A stretch of 64,000 nucleotides of DNA, taken from contig JAFMSR010000008.1 of NCBI GenBank assembly GCA_022818135.1, forward strand, positions 30,540,424-30,604,423, given 5' to 3'. The notes beneath the pieces are model-generated. The model saw only the letters and a list, made by a program, of their open reading frames with translations, made no database searches and was not told where the DNA came from. This document shows positions 21,607-33,011 of the stretch, piece by piece. The stretch's first letter is position 1. Every line of letters begins with the position of its first letter. Both the position numbers and the translations under genes were made by a program. This stretch comes from Saxidomus purpurata (lineage: Eukaryota > Mollusca > Bivalvia > Venerida > Veneridae).

Positions 21607-22945
21607 TTGTGTTACGGTTATGATTCAGTTTTATCAACGCAAGCATTGACACAAAGGATCAGTATCATAGAAATGTGGACCACATGCAAGGCTGGTCCTC
21701 TTCGCGGTCGTGCATTCGTATGACCCGACTCATGATTCGCGCGAGTCCGGCATCTGGATCACAATATATATTTTTAATCATATTGCATTACGAAACTATT
21801 TTGCTTCAACAATGTCAAGAAAAGCAATGCATTCAAACAAAATATTGATGCGTAAACATAAATAAATATATATACATATTACCAGAGAAAAGACTGACTC
21901 TGTCGTAACAACAATCGGTACTATTTTCCAAGCTCATTGTAGTGAACGTCATCTTAAGTGTTGATGCACTGGCAGGTTTGACTATCAACCAAAACTGTTC
22001 CACATTACTGTGTAAAGAACAATATAGTTTTTAAAAGTATACGGTCGCAGACGAGGATGCTGCTAAGTGTGTGTGTGAAATCTCGTCCTTTGAGCATTTT
22101 TATAGATGTAATATTAGACTGTGACATGGATTTCCTTTGTAATAAGGTCATGGTTTCAAACCCTCAACATGCATATACATGTATTGTCAAAATACTAGTA
22201 TATCATTCCAAAATCGGGCTGATTTTGCATCTCATGGTACGATTTGAAATTTAGTAGAGGACCACTACAAGAGAAGTTTCGGAAGTATAATAACTTGACC
22301 GAAAAGTTTAAGCTATGCATTCCAGTCATTATCGATTTAATACTATATATTTAAGTTGTTGTTGTACAAGTACAGAAGGCCTCTGTATTGATCAATTGTG
22401 GTAAAATGAGGCATTATTCACCATATGTTGTTCTTTAAACTTTTATTTATTTATCATTTTAGTTCATTGAACATATTATCTATGTTTTAAGAATATAATC
22501 TGCTAGATGTAAGGTTTGTCCCTGTAAAAGGTGGATAGCAATTTAGTAAATTAGGTTTCAATGTTGATTATTTGTGCTAAATTGAGGTAATTTGATAATT
22601 CTGTTTTTAAAAATTGTATTCATGTATCATTTTACGTTCATTTGACACACCATTTATGCTTGTAGAATATAACCTGCTAGACATTGGAAGTGGCCATTTA
22701 ACGTAACCTTGAAAGTACAATATGAACTGTTCTCACGAATGTCTAAGAGAAAGGCACTGTAAAATGTTTACTGACTCTGTGACAGAAACATTTAAATCCA
22801 TATATTGTCATTAATAGTGTCGACTTTAACACGCTATGAAGAAAATACACATTTTTCAGATGGGGACAGAACTTGTGATATTATATGTTAAAAAAATTAT
22901 ATACAATTCAAATAGCTTTAAGTAATTTTTATTATAATGCATACT
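21607..22945. other. Intergenic, no gene recognised
   Basis: AT-rich. Two partly similar stretches (about 22440-22510 and 22610-22690, sharing ATCATTTTA, GTTCATT and ATAA.CTGCTAGA) suggest an old local duplication. No coding feature. Confidence 0.45.
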
Positions 22946-22954
22946 ACAATTGCA

Positions 22955-23365
22955 CAGTCCGTCTGTCCCAACTAAACTGACATTGTGTGGTGTATTGCCA
23001 TGACATAGACTGCATGTGGCCTTTATTGTTGGCGTGACAGAGTTACCACGTGAACATGTACCATAACCTTTCACTCTAAGTGTGGCATTGACCTTTGAAG
23101 TAGGCTCGTGTTCTTGCTCGCGACACATTGTCTTGATGTGCTGAACATTTGTGCTAAGCAGTTTTAAAATCCATCAATGCATTACAGAGTTACAATCCAG
23201 ACCGGAATGCGTGCATGTATACAGGATTCCATTACCTTTAAATGCTAAGTGTGAACTCGGGGACGTGGGTCTTGCACGCGACACGACGTCTTGATGTGCT
23301 CAACGTTTGTTCCAAGTCATTTTAAAATCCTTAAATGCATGACAAAGTTACAGCCCGGACACGAC
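22955..23365 (-). repeat. Family B repeat, about two units, reversed (copy B2)
   Basis: Contains the reverse complement of family B landmarks: CTCTAAGTGTGGCATTGACCTTTG, TCTTGATGTGCTGAACATTTGTG, ATGCATTACAGAGTTACAATCC. A 90-codon frame across it is a by-product of the repeat. Confidence 0.65.
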
Positions 23366-23666
23366 ACAAATGGAAGAACTGACTCTCTCAAAAGACATTG
23401 TGGGTTTTCGTGCATGTGGCGTGCAGAGTGCAAACAACACTTCTGAGGTTCCGTTTTATCCAAACAAAAAGTACCTGGCACATGTGAGGGGTTCTTGTGA
23501 GAAACAAAGGGAGGTAATGCTTAAAAGGCTATCTGGGGTTCTCAAAATTGTCCATTAACATTTTGGGTGCGATGTCCAAATGCATTAGGGTTTTTTCATG
23601 CTTTACTTTCGGACGGCCAACACTACCCGTAAAATGTTCGGGTTTTCTTGTTCCTAAAATCGCATT

Positions 23667-23878
23667 GTCTGTCTGTCTGTTTGTCGGTTGATCATTCCGT
23701 CCGTCCTATATTTTCGTGTCCCGGCTGTAACTGTTGCGTGCATGAAGGGATTGTCAGCGTGCAAGATCCACGTCCCTATCTCAAATGTCAAGGCCACAAT
23801 TAGAGTTTAAAGGTAACGTAATCCTTTATATATACACACTTCGTGTCGAGGATGTAACTTTGTCATGCTTTGTCTCCA
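23667..23878 (+). repeat. Family B fragment (copy B3)
   Basis: Starts with GTCTGTCTGTCTGTTTGTC and CCGTCCGTCC head motifs, then one shortened core unit (GTGTCCCGGCTGTAACTG, AGAGTTTAAAGGTAACG). Opposite orientation to copy B2, about 300 bp away. Confidence 0.6.
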
Positions 23879-24640
23879 ACCTACTTGGCAGTAACAATGT
23901 TAAATGGATCACTCTATGTAGCTAATGTGACCAGACAGTAAGAACTTTAAACATGAGAATTTATTTCAGTTTTTACGAAAACTTCACCGTTACTTTATCA
24001 ATGATATACAAGTCGGTTAAGCTGCTCGCTCTCAGATTTTGGTAAAAAATAATGTTCTTCAAACTGTATGAAAATAATGTATTTAAGAACATATAGTCAT
24101 ATAAAAAGGTTCCAGTATAAATTCCTGTCACGTATATCGCTAAATTTCAAATAATGCGCTACCAATAATAAAGCGTTGCAAACGCTTTTGAATTTCCAAT
24201 ATAAATGTTTAGTGTAGCGCTGCCGTGTAACCAACATTTTCAATAGATTTTTTACAAATTCCTACCTAGATTTTTGCTTATATTTTGATTCTAGCCTTTA
24301 GTTTTATATTTATGTATTAGTATGTGATTTTTTTTAAAATATTTTTTTCAACGGTAACTGAGAGCGAGCAGCTTTAACATCAATGTAGTCTTACAACGGG
24401 TAATCTCCTGGGTAGTTCGGAGAAGTTATCACTTGTTCGTCTTCAGTTGCCAAACTTACAGTGTAATTCAGACCTGAAAAAGAAATGCAAATTCTATTCA
24501 GCGTAGTAATCAAATAACAGTCAGGGTTTTTACACTCTATCAAAGGATTTACTTTTCACTGATCTGTGTGACTGTCCATTTTTACGATCGTCCCTCTATA
24601 CGTCTGTCCGCACAAACTAGGTGGACATTACAGTGTCAAA
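23879..24640. other. Intergenic, no gene recognised
   Basis: AT-rich. A stretch complementary in part to itself (AGCTGCTCGCTCTCAG near 24017 and GAGAGCGAGCAGCTTTAACA near 24360) may be the TIR pair of a roughly 360-bp element. Confidence 0.4.
24015..24380. mobile_element. Possible MITE with TTAAGCTGCTCGCTCTCAG ends
   Basis: TTAAGCTGCTCGCTCTCAGAT at the left and TGAGAGCGAGCAGCTTTAA at the right are inverted repeats of about 19 bp with minor mismatches. The AT-rich interior has no ORF. Target duplications were not established. Confidence 0.5.
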
Positions 24641-24644
24641 TATT

Positions 24645-24960
24645 TGTGTATTTGGGGGGTGGGGGAGGGGGGAGTGTTGAAGGTCAAGGTCACTGTTACT
24701 TAATACATATCTATATTTTTTTAGTTGTTAAATTGTTTGAAGGAAAAAAAGTTTTCTTTCGATGGGGGGAGGGGGAGGGGTCAAGGTCATTGTTTTTTTT
24801 TATTGTTTTTAAATTGTTTTAAGCAAAAATAGCAAAAACAAAAAATCCCCGGGGGGTCAAGGTCACTGTTAAAATAAGTATTTTTTTTTTAATTTTTAAA
24901 TTGTGTGAAGCAAAAAGAAAGTTTTTTTCGGGGGGTCAAGGCCAATGTTACTATACACGT
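24645..24960 (+). repeat. Degenerate tandem repeat of GGGG..TCAAGGTCA..T(n) units
   Basis: About three units of 90-110 bp, each with a G-rich run, GGTCAAGGTCACTGTTA, a T-rich run, TTAAATTGTTT and AAGCAAAAA. G-run and T-run lengths vary between units. The TCAAGGTCA core matches the extended nuclear-receptor half-site, and the same motif recurs in family B. Confidence 0.65.
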
Positions 24961-25270
24961 AGAAATATATTATCTTAAAGCAATTACATATACAAATGTA
25001 TCTTAAACACCTACTTCACAAACCAGTTCTGACCTCTGTTCCCCACAACAGAGAGTGGTTATGTGCGTGTGTATGGGGAGACATGTTTTTGTGCAAAAAC
25101 CAACCCTTTAGTTTATTTTAGTAGACTAGCCGAGAGCATTTTAATACAAAATAACGCCGTAGTAAAGGACATCCGTTTACTGAAACTGAACAAATGAAAA
25201 TAATTCTTATCTTAATTTAAAACCAATTGCTTAACATGTACTTTTTGTACTTAGATATGCCTATTACCGA
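24961..25270. other. Intergenic, nothing recognised
   Basis: AT-rich unique-looking DNA without ORF or repeat signal. Confidence 0.45.
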
Positions 25271-25274
25271 CACA

Positions 25275-26030
25275 GTCTGCATCATACCGGAAGTCACGCC
25301 GAATATGCATGTGTAAATAATAGTCATTTTTACATTACAATATAACTTCAATTAGGGACAGTACGTTAAGTTTTCACTTGATCAAGTAATGATACATTGT
25401 ATCAGTGAATATCGAAGTTGATCTATACATCGTTCTCTGTTGGAAACTCAGTAAAGATTTGTTGCAGCTGTTTGAGGAAGCTTTACGGCCGAAACAAGCC
25501 GATAAATGTGTAAATTATACGTTCGTTGATTTTCTTTTTCCATAATATATAATATATGTATACAATAAATGAAGTACTAAGTGCACTTCAAAATGCATTT
25601 TTAAACACCTACCATATTATGAAGTATAATATTGACTTAAAAGCATAATTCTTGCTTTCGCTGACATTTTAGGCGTTTTAAACTAACTTGTAAGTCATTG
25701 TAACACATAGTGTGTTATATAAATTAAACGGAGAATTTTCTTGATAACTCCCAAGAAATATAGAAAAGTGAAAAAACCCACTGTATGTTGATAACAAGCA
25801 AAAAGTTTAAGGTTATTTGCATACAGCTATAAATGTCGAGGAGAGTGTGTAGGTCTCGTCCCGCTGAAGCGTGTATAACACATTGATGAATGTTCTATAT
25901 GCACTCTCTGACGCAAATGACTGAAGAGTACCGGAATAAATGGTAAAGTGTTGCAATATGCGCAGTGGTTTGTTATGAAACAAAAATAGTTTAGTTGCCA
26001 AACGTTGAATTATCGAATGGCTCTACTGGT
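25275..26030. repeat. Low-copy repeat related to 36400-37690, second half inverted
   Basis: CATACCGGAAGTC, AGGGACAGTACG.TAAG, CAGTGAATATC and CACTTC.AAATGTATTTTTA are shared, in the same orientation, with 36405-37320. In contrast 25860-26028 matches the reverse complement of about 37460-37680 (GAGCCATTC, TTCAACGTT, CTGTTTCATAACAAA, CCATTTATTCCGGTAC). So the two copies differ by an inversion. No protein is assigned. Confidence 0.55.
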
Positions 26031-26039
26031 ATGTTTATG

Positions 26040-26240
26040 AGGGGAGCGGCGGTGCAGAGGTTAAGGTGTATGCCGCTCATCCCGGAGGTTGTTGGTTCGA
26101 GCCCCACTAGAGTCACGACCGTACCTCCTCATATGACACCAGTACAGGTTTTTCCACGAAGTGGTCTCGAGAGTGACTCAATAAGCTATAAACTTTCTTC
26201 AGAATTGAGCTAAAATAAATGAGCAAAAACTAAATAGTGC
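26040..26240 (+). repeat. tRNA-derived SINE
   Basis: A tRNA-like head has box A (GGTGCAGAGGTTAAGG, 26050-26065) and a consensus box B (GGTTCGAGCCC, 26094-26104), spaced as in a pol III internal promoter. An unrelated body follows to an AT-rich 3' end near 26240. Internal pol III promoter plus non-tRNA body defines a SINE. The length is approximate because the tail is decayed. Confidence 0.75.
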
Positions 26241-26604
26241 TTTATCGTATTCATTAAGAGCTGACAAACACCGCCGTTTAAACGTGATCCAGATAGCCTG
26301 TCCTTAAATGCATTTTCATGGACTCGGCTGAAGTAGACGCAGAGGTCTGAGAGGGTTCTTGTTCCTGATTGTTGCTCTGAACAGGGTCATTACCACCAAG
26401 AAAGAAAGTCAATATCAGATTCGGTAATAGTATCGAAGCCGAGCTCCATTTTGAAGACGAACAACAACAGCAACAACAACACAAACACCACTGGCAACAA
26501 CAATAAATAAATTACATTGACTTTCAACATTATAAAGTATTGATGAAATGGAAACCCTTTCTTTTGCACGTAATCAATAAAAACAAACAAAGAATTTATC
26601 ATTA

Positions 26605-28457
26605 TTCCCCCGCCAAGGCGGAGAGGATATGGTTATGGGCTCCGTCAGTGTGTGCGAGTGTGCGTCCGTCCGTCCGTCCGTCACCCTTTTTTCCGGAGCA
26701 TAACTATGAAAGTATTGAGGGGATTTATTTAAACTTTGCACACAGACAGAGGACATTGAGAGGAAGTGCAATGTACAAGGAATTTAACTCTAGATTGTCC
26801 TATTTTATCAAACTGCATACACTTACAGAGGACATGAAGACGCAGTGCTGTGTCTAAGAACCATAACCATACCTTACTCTATCTTTAAATTATCTCCCCT
26901 TATTGAGTTTTCATATAACACTTTTGTCCGGAGCATAACTATGAAAGGATACAAAGGAACTTTGTTTAAACTTTAACACAGACAGAGGACATTGAGAGAA
27001 AGTGCAGTGTACAAGGACCATAACTCTAGCTTGTCCTATTATTGAATTATCTCCCTTTATTGAAATTATTTGTCCGGGCCATAACTCCGTCAGTACTGAA
27101 CCGAATTGATTCATATTGCATACACTTACAGAAGACATTAAGACGCAGTGCAGTGTCTAAAAACCATAGCCGTACCTTACTTCGCCAGGGTGAGCTTTTG
27201 TAATCGATGAGTGTCCGTCGTCCGTCAACATTTTGATTCAAATGATATCTCCTCTGAAACCACTAGGCCAATGATGATAAAACTATGCAGTAATATTCCT
27301 TGCATGAAGCTCTACCAAAATTTCATTGCATGCAGAACTCTGGTTGCTATGGCAACAAATAGGAAAAACTTTAAAAATCTTCTTCTCTGAAACCACAAGG
27401 CCTAGAGCTTAAATATATGGCATGTAGCATTGTCTAGTGGACCTCTACAAATATTGTTCAAATTATGACCCCCGGGTCAAAATTTATCCCGCACGGGGGT
27501 CACTTAGTTTTGCATATGCTTATACAGGAAAAACTAGAATAAAATTCTTCTCTGAAACCACAAGGCCTAGAGCTTAAATATTTGGCATGTAGCATTGGCT
27601 AGTAGACCTCTACCAAGATTGTTCAAACTGTGACCCCCGGGTCAAAACTGACCCCGCGCGGGTGGTCAATTAGTTTTGCATAGGCTTATATAGGAAAAAA
27701 TTACTTCTCTGAAACCACAAGGCCTAGAGCTTAGATATTTGGCATGTAGCATTGGCTAGTAGACCTCTACCAAGATGGTTCAAATTATGACCTCCGGATC
27801 AAAATTGACCCCGCACGGGGGTCACTTAGTTTTACATAGGCTTATATAGGAAAAACTTTAAAAATCTTCTTCTCTGAAACCACAAAGCCTAGATACATGT
27901 AACATTGTCTAGTGATCTTCCACCAGGCAAGTGGACTTGTACCAAGGTGAGCGATATAGGGCCATCTTGGCCCTCTTGTTTAGTTACCTCCCCTCATTGA
28001 TTTTTCATATAACACTTTTATCCGGATCATAACTTTGAAAGTATTTAAGGGAATTTAGGAGGACATTGAGAGGTAGTGCAGTGTATAAGGACCTTTACTC
28101 TACCTTGTTCTATTTTTGAATTATCTTCATTTTTTTACTTTTTGTTGTCAGTGCCATAACTCCTTGAGTACTGAACTGAATTGATTCAAATTGCGTACAG
28201 TAGAGGACATTTAGATGCAGTACAATGTCCTAGAACCATCAAACTTACCCTGGTTTTGAGTTATCTCCCTATATTGATTTTTCACATTTTTTGCGACATT
28301 AACACAGAGAAAGTGCAGGTGAATAACCCTCAATACGTTATAATTACTAGTATTTTATTAAATTCGAACCTATACCATATCCATTTTTCTCACCTAAAAT
28401 TTCTTGGTCATAGAAAAAAACACTCGACGGGGGATGGCCATGTCTAACATAGTTCTT
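26605..28457 (+). repeat. Family C tandem-core repeat (interrupted by family A)
   Basis: The head CCCCCGCCAAGGCGGAGAGGA is followed by (GTCC)n at 26662-26682. Degenerate units with CCGGAGCATAACTATGAAAG, GACAGAGGACATTGAGAG and AGTGCAGTGTACAAGGA follow. It resumes after an inserted A element at 27980 and ends in ACTCGACGGGGGATGGCCATGTCT. Frames across it are by-products of the repeat. Confidence 0.7.
27184..27979 (+). repeat. Family A tandem-core repeat, about four units, nested in family C (copy A1)
   Basis: Starts AGGGTGAGCTTTTGTAATCG, GTCCGTCGTCCGTC and ends GGTGAGCGATATAGGGCCATC then TTGGCCCTCTTGTT. Core monomers recur every 165-166 bp (TAGTGGACCTCTAC landmark at about 27440, 27605, 27771), each with CCACAAGGCCTAGAGCTTA and a GGGTCAAAATTGACCCCGCGC-type segment. 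The C sequence continues on both sides, so A inserted into C. Confidence 0.8.
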
Positions 28458-29293
28458 GCTATCACTTCATTGCCTGTTGATTTGATACAATGCTATTTAT
28501 TAGTATCGTTGACAATGCCTTTCATTCATGTTCTAAGACATCTGTGGTACGGTCTGTACTACATAAAAGTCGTCCGTTCACCGAACTAGATCAAAGACGT
28601 GTAGTTTGATCCGTCGGGGCAGTTTTAGTTGCATTTTTTTGCATAAGTTATGCATGTATTAATGTTTGGTTTATATTAAATGTAGATTATACCCGACAGT
28701 ATTTTGACTCTTTCTTTGCGTTTTAAGCAGTAGGTTAGGTTGTTCCCATTGCAAGAATAAATGATCGAACTGTAAAAAGCAGTTTATACGTAAAGAATTC
28801 TTTAATCCGATTTTTTTTATTTCTATGTCCAAAAACATATACATATTTTGAATATAATCACGTGTGGCAAAACCCTTTTTAAATATAACTAGATCTATAA
28901 TTATTATACGATGTAAAAAGATAAATCAACCTAACTGTATTGACCTAAGTGATAAACTTAAAATATATATTGTTTCTGTATTCCTATTCGACGCGAATTC
29001 GGGTATGATACAAACTGTGACCCAATAAAATAGAAACGGAATATTATAACAGTCCGTGATCTGCGGGACTGTTCTTTAGTGTTGGGCTGCAGTAATTCCG
29101 GATCACGTGAAAGGCGGAGCCTCGAGTGTGTCCTGCACTACGCAATAAACTTTATAAATTTTAACGTGTGCCAATCATAGCGTAAATTCAATATACGGAA
29201 TCAATGACGTCACTTGTGACTTCGATGTATAAACAAGCAACAGAGAGGTAAAATATGATCATCCATCTGGTTTATTTAATGCATAAAAGACAT
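28458..29293. other. Intergenic, no gene recognised
   Basis: AT-rich. TGATCTGCGG and nearby GC-richer DNA (29050-29140) stand out slightly, but no promoter or exon can be supported. Confidence 0.45.
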
Positions 29294-29295
29294 TA

Positions 29296-30197
29296 CAGTC
29301 GACTCTCGAAAACTCGAACACCCTCGGGGAAGCAAAATTTGTTCGAATTATCGGTAGTTCGAACTTTCCGGAGTAAGCATGTCGGCCATATTGGAGATGG
29401 TACTAAAGACCGTTCAGTCTAGAGTGAAGTGTACTAAAACCTGTGTAGGAGTCAATGTATTCTTTGGAATGCCAAACATCTTTGCAATTTCAGTTTTAGA
29501 TCTTAAACCTTTCTCAACTTCTAAGATTGCTTCATATTTCGTCTCGATAGTCTTCTGTTCTGTCTTTCTCTTCACTCCTTGTTTTCCTGTCGCCGACTTG
29601 GCTATCCTCCCGTTTCCGGGCCCTTCACCAAGTTGCTCAGCGAAATTAATTTTCCCCGAATTCGCCGACCTGGCTATCCCCCCATTACTGGGACCTACAC
29701 CAGGTTGCTCGACGTTAGAACTTTGTACACTATGTTCTGACATAATTGTGTGGTTGACTTTGAAAAATCTAGATTTTATATAGCTTTATTGAATATGAAA
29801 CAATTAACTCATTTTATGACAGGCGAACGATTGCCACAAACATAATCATAAATGTTAGCACGCGCGGCAAACAAATACACATATCCTATATTATTACCAA
29901 GTGACGATATTTACTCAATCAAGCTTGCACCTGCTCAATTTTCACGAGGTGTGAAAAATATGCGGCCGGCTGATTGATCAATTAACGAACGACACTGTTC
30001 GAATTTTCCGGAGTTATTCACACTATTTTATTAATGAGCGGACAATAACATCAGTTCGAAAGTTCCGATTATCCGGGTTCCGATTAACCGGAGTAGAACA
30101 CATTGAATTTAGAAGGAAAAAATTCGGGACCCGACGATGTGTTCGAATAATCGGGGGTGTTCCAATTATCCGGGTTCGAACTTTCGAGAGTCGACTG
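29296..30197. mobile_element. Tigger/pogo-family DNA transposon, internally deleted (902 bp)
   Basis: The ends CAGTCGACTCTCGAAA and its reverse complement are perfect 16-bp TIRs, flanked by TA on both sides (29294-29295, 30198-30199), the pogo/Tigger target. Subterminal GTTCGAA.TATCCGG motifs repeat at both ends. The interior keeps only the transposase N-terminus on the minus strand. Known: full Tigger elements are about 2-3 kb with a CENP-B-like DNA-binding domain and a DDE catalytic domain. The catalytic part is absent, so this copy is non-autonomous. Confidence 0.88.
29414..29743 (-). pseudogene. Tigger transposase N-terminal fragment with CENP-B-type HTH
   Basis: 109 codons from an ATG. 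Residues 1-56 are a low-complexity Gly/Ser/Ala-rich segment with an internal near-duplication (GPSNGGIARSA and GPGNGRIAKSA). Residues 57-92 read KRKTEQKTIETKYEAILEVE then SKTEIAKMFGIPKNTL, the helix-turn-helix shared by CENP-B and pogo transposases. The frame then leaves the family and stops, at an internal deletion. DNA binding to the TIRs is possible; catalysis is not. Confidence 0.85.
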
Positions 30198-30207
30198 TAT
30201 ATATAAA

Positions 30208-30606
30208 GGATAAGTGTTGGTTTCTGTGAAATATTAGTACGTTATAATTTCACCGAAAGGACACTAGTGAAAATAACTAGATCTACTTTTGGTGTCCACG
30301 AGTGAAATTATCGTGAAATTACATCGATATCAACAACTTTTCTGTTTATTGTATGTCCCAAACTCGTTGAGCTTCTGTCAACGAAATGTCAAAAATCGCG
30401 GAAAACGTCACCAGAAAGCATAGCAAACATGACGTAATTTCAACGACGTCATCGCTGTATGGTTTCCGGCATTCATTACGCTCAGTATACATGTTGACGT
30501 TAATCCCGGAAGAAAAGTTTTATAATTTTCACTTAGTAGGCAGTTAGTTTACTGTATCGGGATACAATCCATCGTTATATTTCGATAGACCATCGAAAAG
30601 CATAAA
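30208..30606 (+). repeat. Dispersed repeat D, copy 1
   Basis: Aligns with 35523-35960: GGATAA.TGTTGGTTTC, GTTATAATTTCACCGA, TTTTGGTGT.CACGAG, AACGTCA.CAGAAAGCAT, AACGACGTCATCG, GGCATTCATTACGCTC, TTGACGTTAATCC and TTATATTTCGATA are shared in the same order. It lies directly beside the Tigger element. No coding capacity established. Confidence 0.7.
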
Positions 30607-31037
30607 CTAATAATTTATCTTCAGACTACATAAAGTTCTTTCGAGTTACGTAGAACACAAGACTTAGTAAGCTTCAAACAAATACTGGCAAATAGCCCTG
30701 CTAAAACCGCTAAAACAATGTTTTAGCAGCCAGTTCCTTTTAACATAAAATAGTTAAGTTATTCACACCTTTTTCATGCATTAAATACAAGTCATATTTA
30801 TTTTAATAAAAATTTCGAACACCGGCCTGAGAAATCGTAAACTACACTCACGTCGATGTATCGCGAAGGTCATATGTGTAATGACGTCAAAATTTACGAA
30901 ATAATCAAGTGAGTCAGTGCGTACTGTAAAAGGCGTTACCGTAAAGTACACATTTTAAGTGCATAGCAGGTAGAAATTGTTGCCATGTGACTAATACAAG
31001 AGTTCCATCATGCATTAAACCATTGATAACACGGTAC

Positions 31038-32055
31038 CGTTTTTGGCCTGGGGACTGAAAGTTAGCATACCACATTTCAAACACTGCAGACAATTTAACT
31101 GTGTTATGTGCGAATAACAACTGTAAACATGAGCTTTTGGAAAGTAGTGCAAGACAGACCAGATCAATATTTTGTTTGAATGTCGCATACGATAAGAACA
31201 TATTACAAATAAAAACAGTACATACACTGTACAACTTCAAACGATTGCAGAAAGGTCTATAGCTTACGGGCTGGATTACACATTTTTTCTGTTTTAGAAA
31301 TTACTGCGCTGTTAGCTGATTACGGAAGATAATCATATGCATATCACGGAAAAGTACGAATATTTACGGAAATTTACGGAAACGTACGGAATTCGATATA
31401 AGAGTTTGTAGTTTGATTTTCAAATTTCTGATGTTATTTCATTGACAACTTTCTTATTTACGAACGATTACATATATATTTACCTAAAAATAAATTTCTT
31501 TATAAAAAAGATACAATTTACGTACATTCCCGAGAAGGAACTCACGTGATCAAAATCACCCGCCATTTATCGAGGACGCTGCATGTCAAGGCCCAGTGAA
31601 CGGTTTCACCGGTAACCATGAATTATTTTTGGTTTTCCCTGTTATACACATTGCACAGTACTGTATTTATATTTCATTGTTGGTATTGCTTTGTTTATTT
31701 CTGTTTCAAGGTCTTTTCCTTGGTACACAATAATTTTCGATCCACATCATCAGATATCGCTTGAAGTTGAACAAAGCGCAGATTGAATTATTTTTATTGT
31801 TCTCTCAAACAATTGATATTGTTGACCATGTGATTATTTTTCATTTAACGTACGTTTTATAATGAAACAAACTAGCCACCGATATATTTGTGAATAATTC
31901 ATTCTGTGTCATATACTAAATTTCGCCCTATGCACATTTCGACCCGCGCTTTAGGTAAGGTTCAGCGTAAATCACGAACTTAAAGGTCAAAAGTTGTTTT
32001 TAGGGGAGTTAATCTATAGCCCCCATGCCTTCAGCGCTCACAGCGCTTTGATTTT
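31038..32055 (+). repeat. Dispersed repeat E, about 1 kb, copy 1
   Basis: Matches 57548-58535 over its length with small indels (TTTTTGGCCTGGGGACTGAAAG near the start, GTACGGA/TTTACGG repeats, CGAGGACGCTGCATGTCAAG, CGACCCGCGCTTTAGGTAAG). It ends in a hairpin, AGCGCTCACAGCGCT, then TTTGATT. A 3'-terminal hairpin is a Helitron-like trait, but no CTRR end or coding sequence was found. Confidence 0.7.
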
Positions 32056-32117
32056 CTATGGGTGCATGCGAATTTTGTGTTTGAACACTTCATTATCATA
32101 ATGACCAGTATGCAATA

Positions 32118-32260
32118 AAGAAATCATTAAACACGGCCGGTGTGTGCCTAAAGAGGATATTGCCGCACCTTTTACGATATTGTCCGTTGGGCAAATATCA
32201 GCCTGCATTTGGTGCGCCAATATCCTCTTTGGGCGCAAAGCGGCCGTTTAGTAACTTCTT
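32118..32260. mobile_element. Small foldback element (143 bp)
   Basis: The left half AAGAAATCATTAAACACGGCC .. AAAGAGGATATTG.CGCACC is mirrored by GGTGCG.CAATATCCTCTTT .. CGGCCGTTTAGTAACTTCTT. Almost the whole element can fold into one hairpin of about 50 bp. No ORF. Confidence 0.65.
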
Positions 32261-32377
32261 ATTACTGAGATCTCAAAAGCGTTTGCAACGTTTTAATTTA
32301 GTAGTGTATTAAAAATACAGAAATTCTTTAAATTATTTTTATACTGAAACCTTTTTTATTTGATGATTTGTTCTATA

Positions 32378-32563
32378 CAGTAAACTCCGTTTATTACGAA
32401 TTCCTTTGGGTCATTTAAAGTTGTTCCTTATATCCGGAGTTTGTAATGCTCGTATAACATTTTCATATAAAATGAAGAACAAAAAAAGAATCGGACAGAG
32501 AATAATTGTTCCCTATATCCGGAGTTGTGCTATATCCGGAGTCTTTACATACGGAGTTTACTG
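32378..32563. mobile_element. Short MITE, TIR CAGTAAACTCCG, TA target
   Basis: CAGTAAACTCCG and CGGAGTTTACTG are perfect 12-bp ends flanked by TA on both sides (32376-32377, 32564-32565), the hallmark of Tc1/mariner/pogo-type insertion. The internal TATATCCGGAGT motif occurs three times. 186 bp, non-coding. Confidence 0.8.
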
Positions 32564-33011
32564 TAATATTTTATTTTCAGACAGTTATGTCACCAAAATC
32601 TGAGAGTGAGCGGTTTTTACAATGAGATAATTGTATGTAAAATGACGGACAAATAAGTTTTTTTATAAGAACATATATTGACAAATGTCGCGTTAGTAAA
32701 TCCACAGTGTGCCATTATAGAGACGTTTTATAACAACTCACTATCCACCCAAAATTATGAAACAAGGGGTACATGCCAATTTAAGCGATGTTTGCTGAAA
32801 CTTTCAGGTTTTGTGGCAATCTTCTTAATTATTAGAATAAAAATTGTTTTAAGATGATTTGAATCGATTCAAGATTGAAGGTATACCTCTATATACAAAC
32901 GGTAATAAATAAATGCATTTTGCACGAAGTACATATGTATCTAGAGATGTATCTTTTATGCATAAATGCCAATAGAGCGACACGTAATTATTCGCTGTCC
33001 ATTCCAATATA

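Noticed and set aside
22856..23128. Cys-rich minus-strand frame resembling a small secreted peptide
   Set aside because: It is the translation of a family B repeat unit, and the Cys codons come from repeat landmarks.
29379..29783. A 134-codon plus-strand frame with a Pro/Leu-rich sequence
   Set aside because: It is the antisense shadow of the Tigger transposase fragment on the minus strand.
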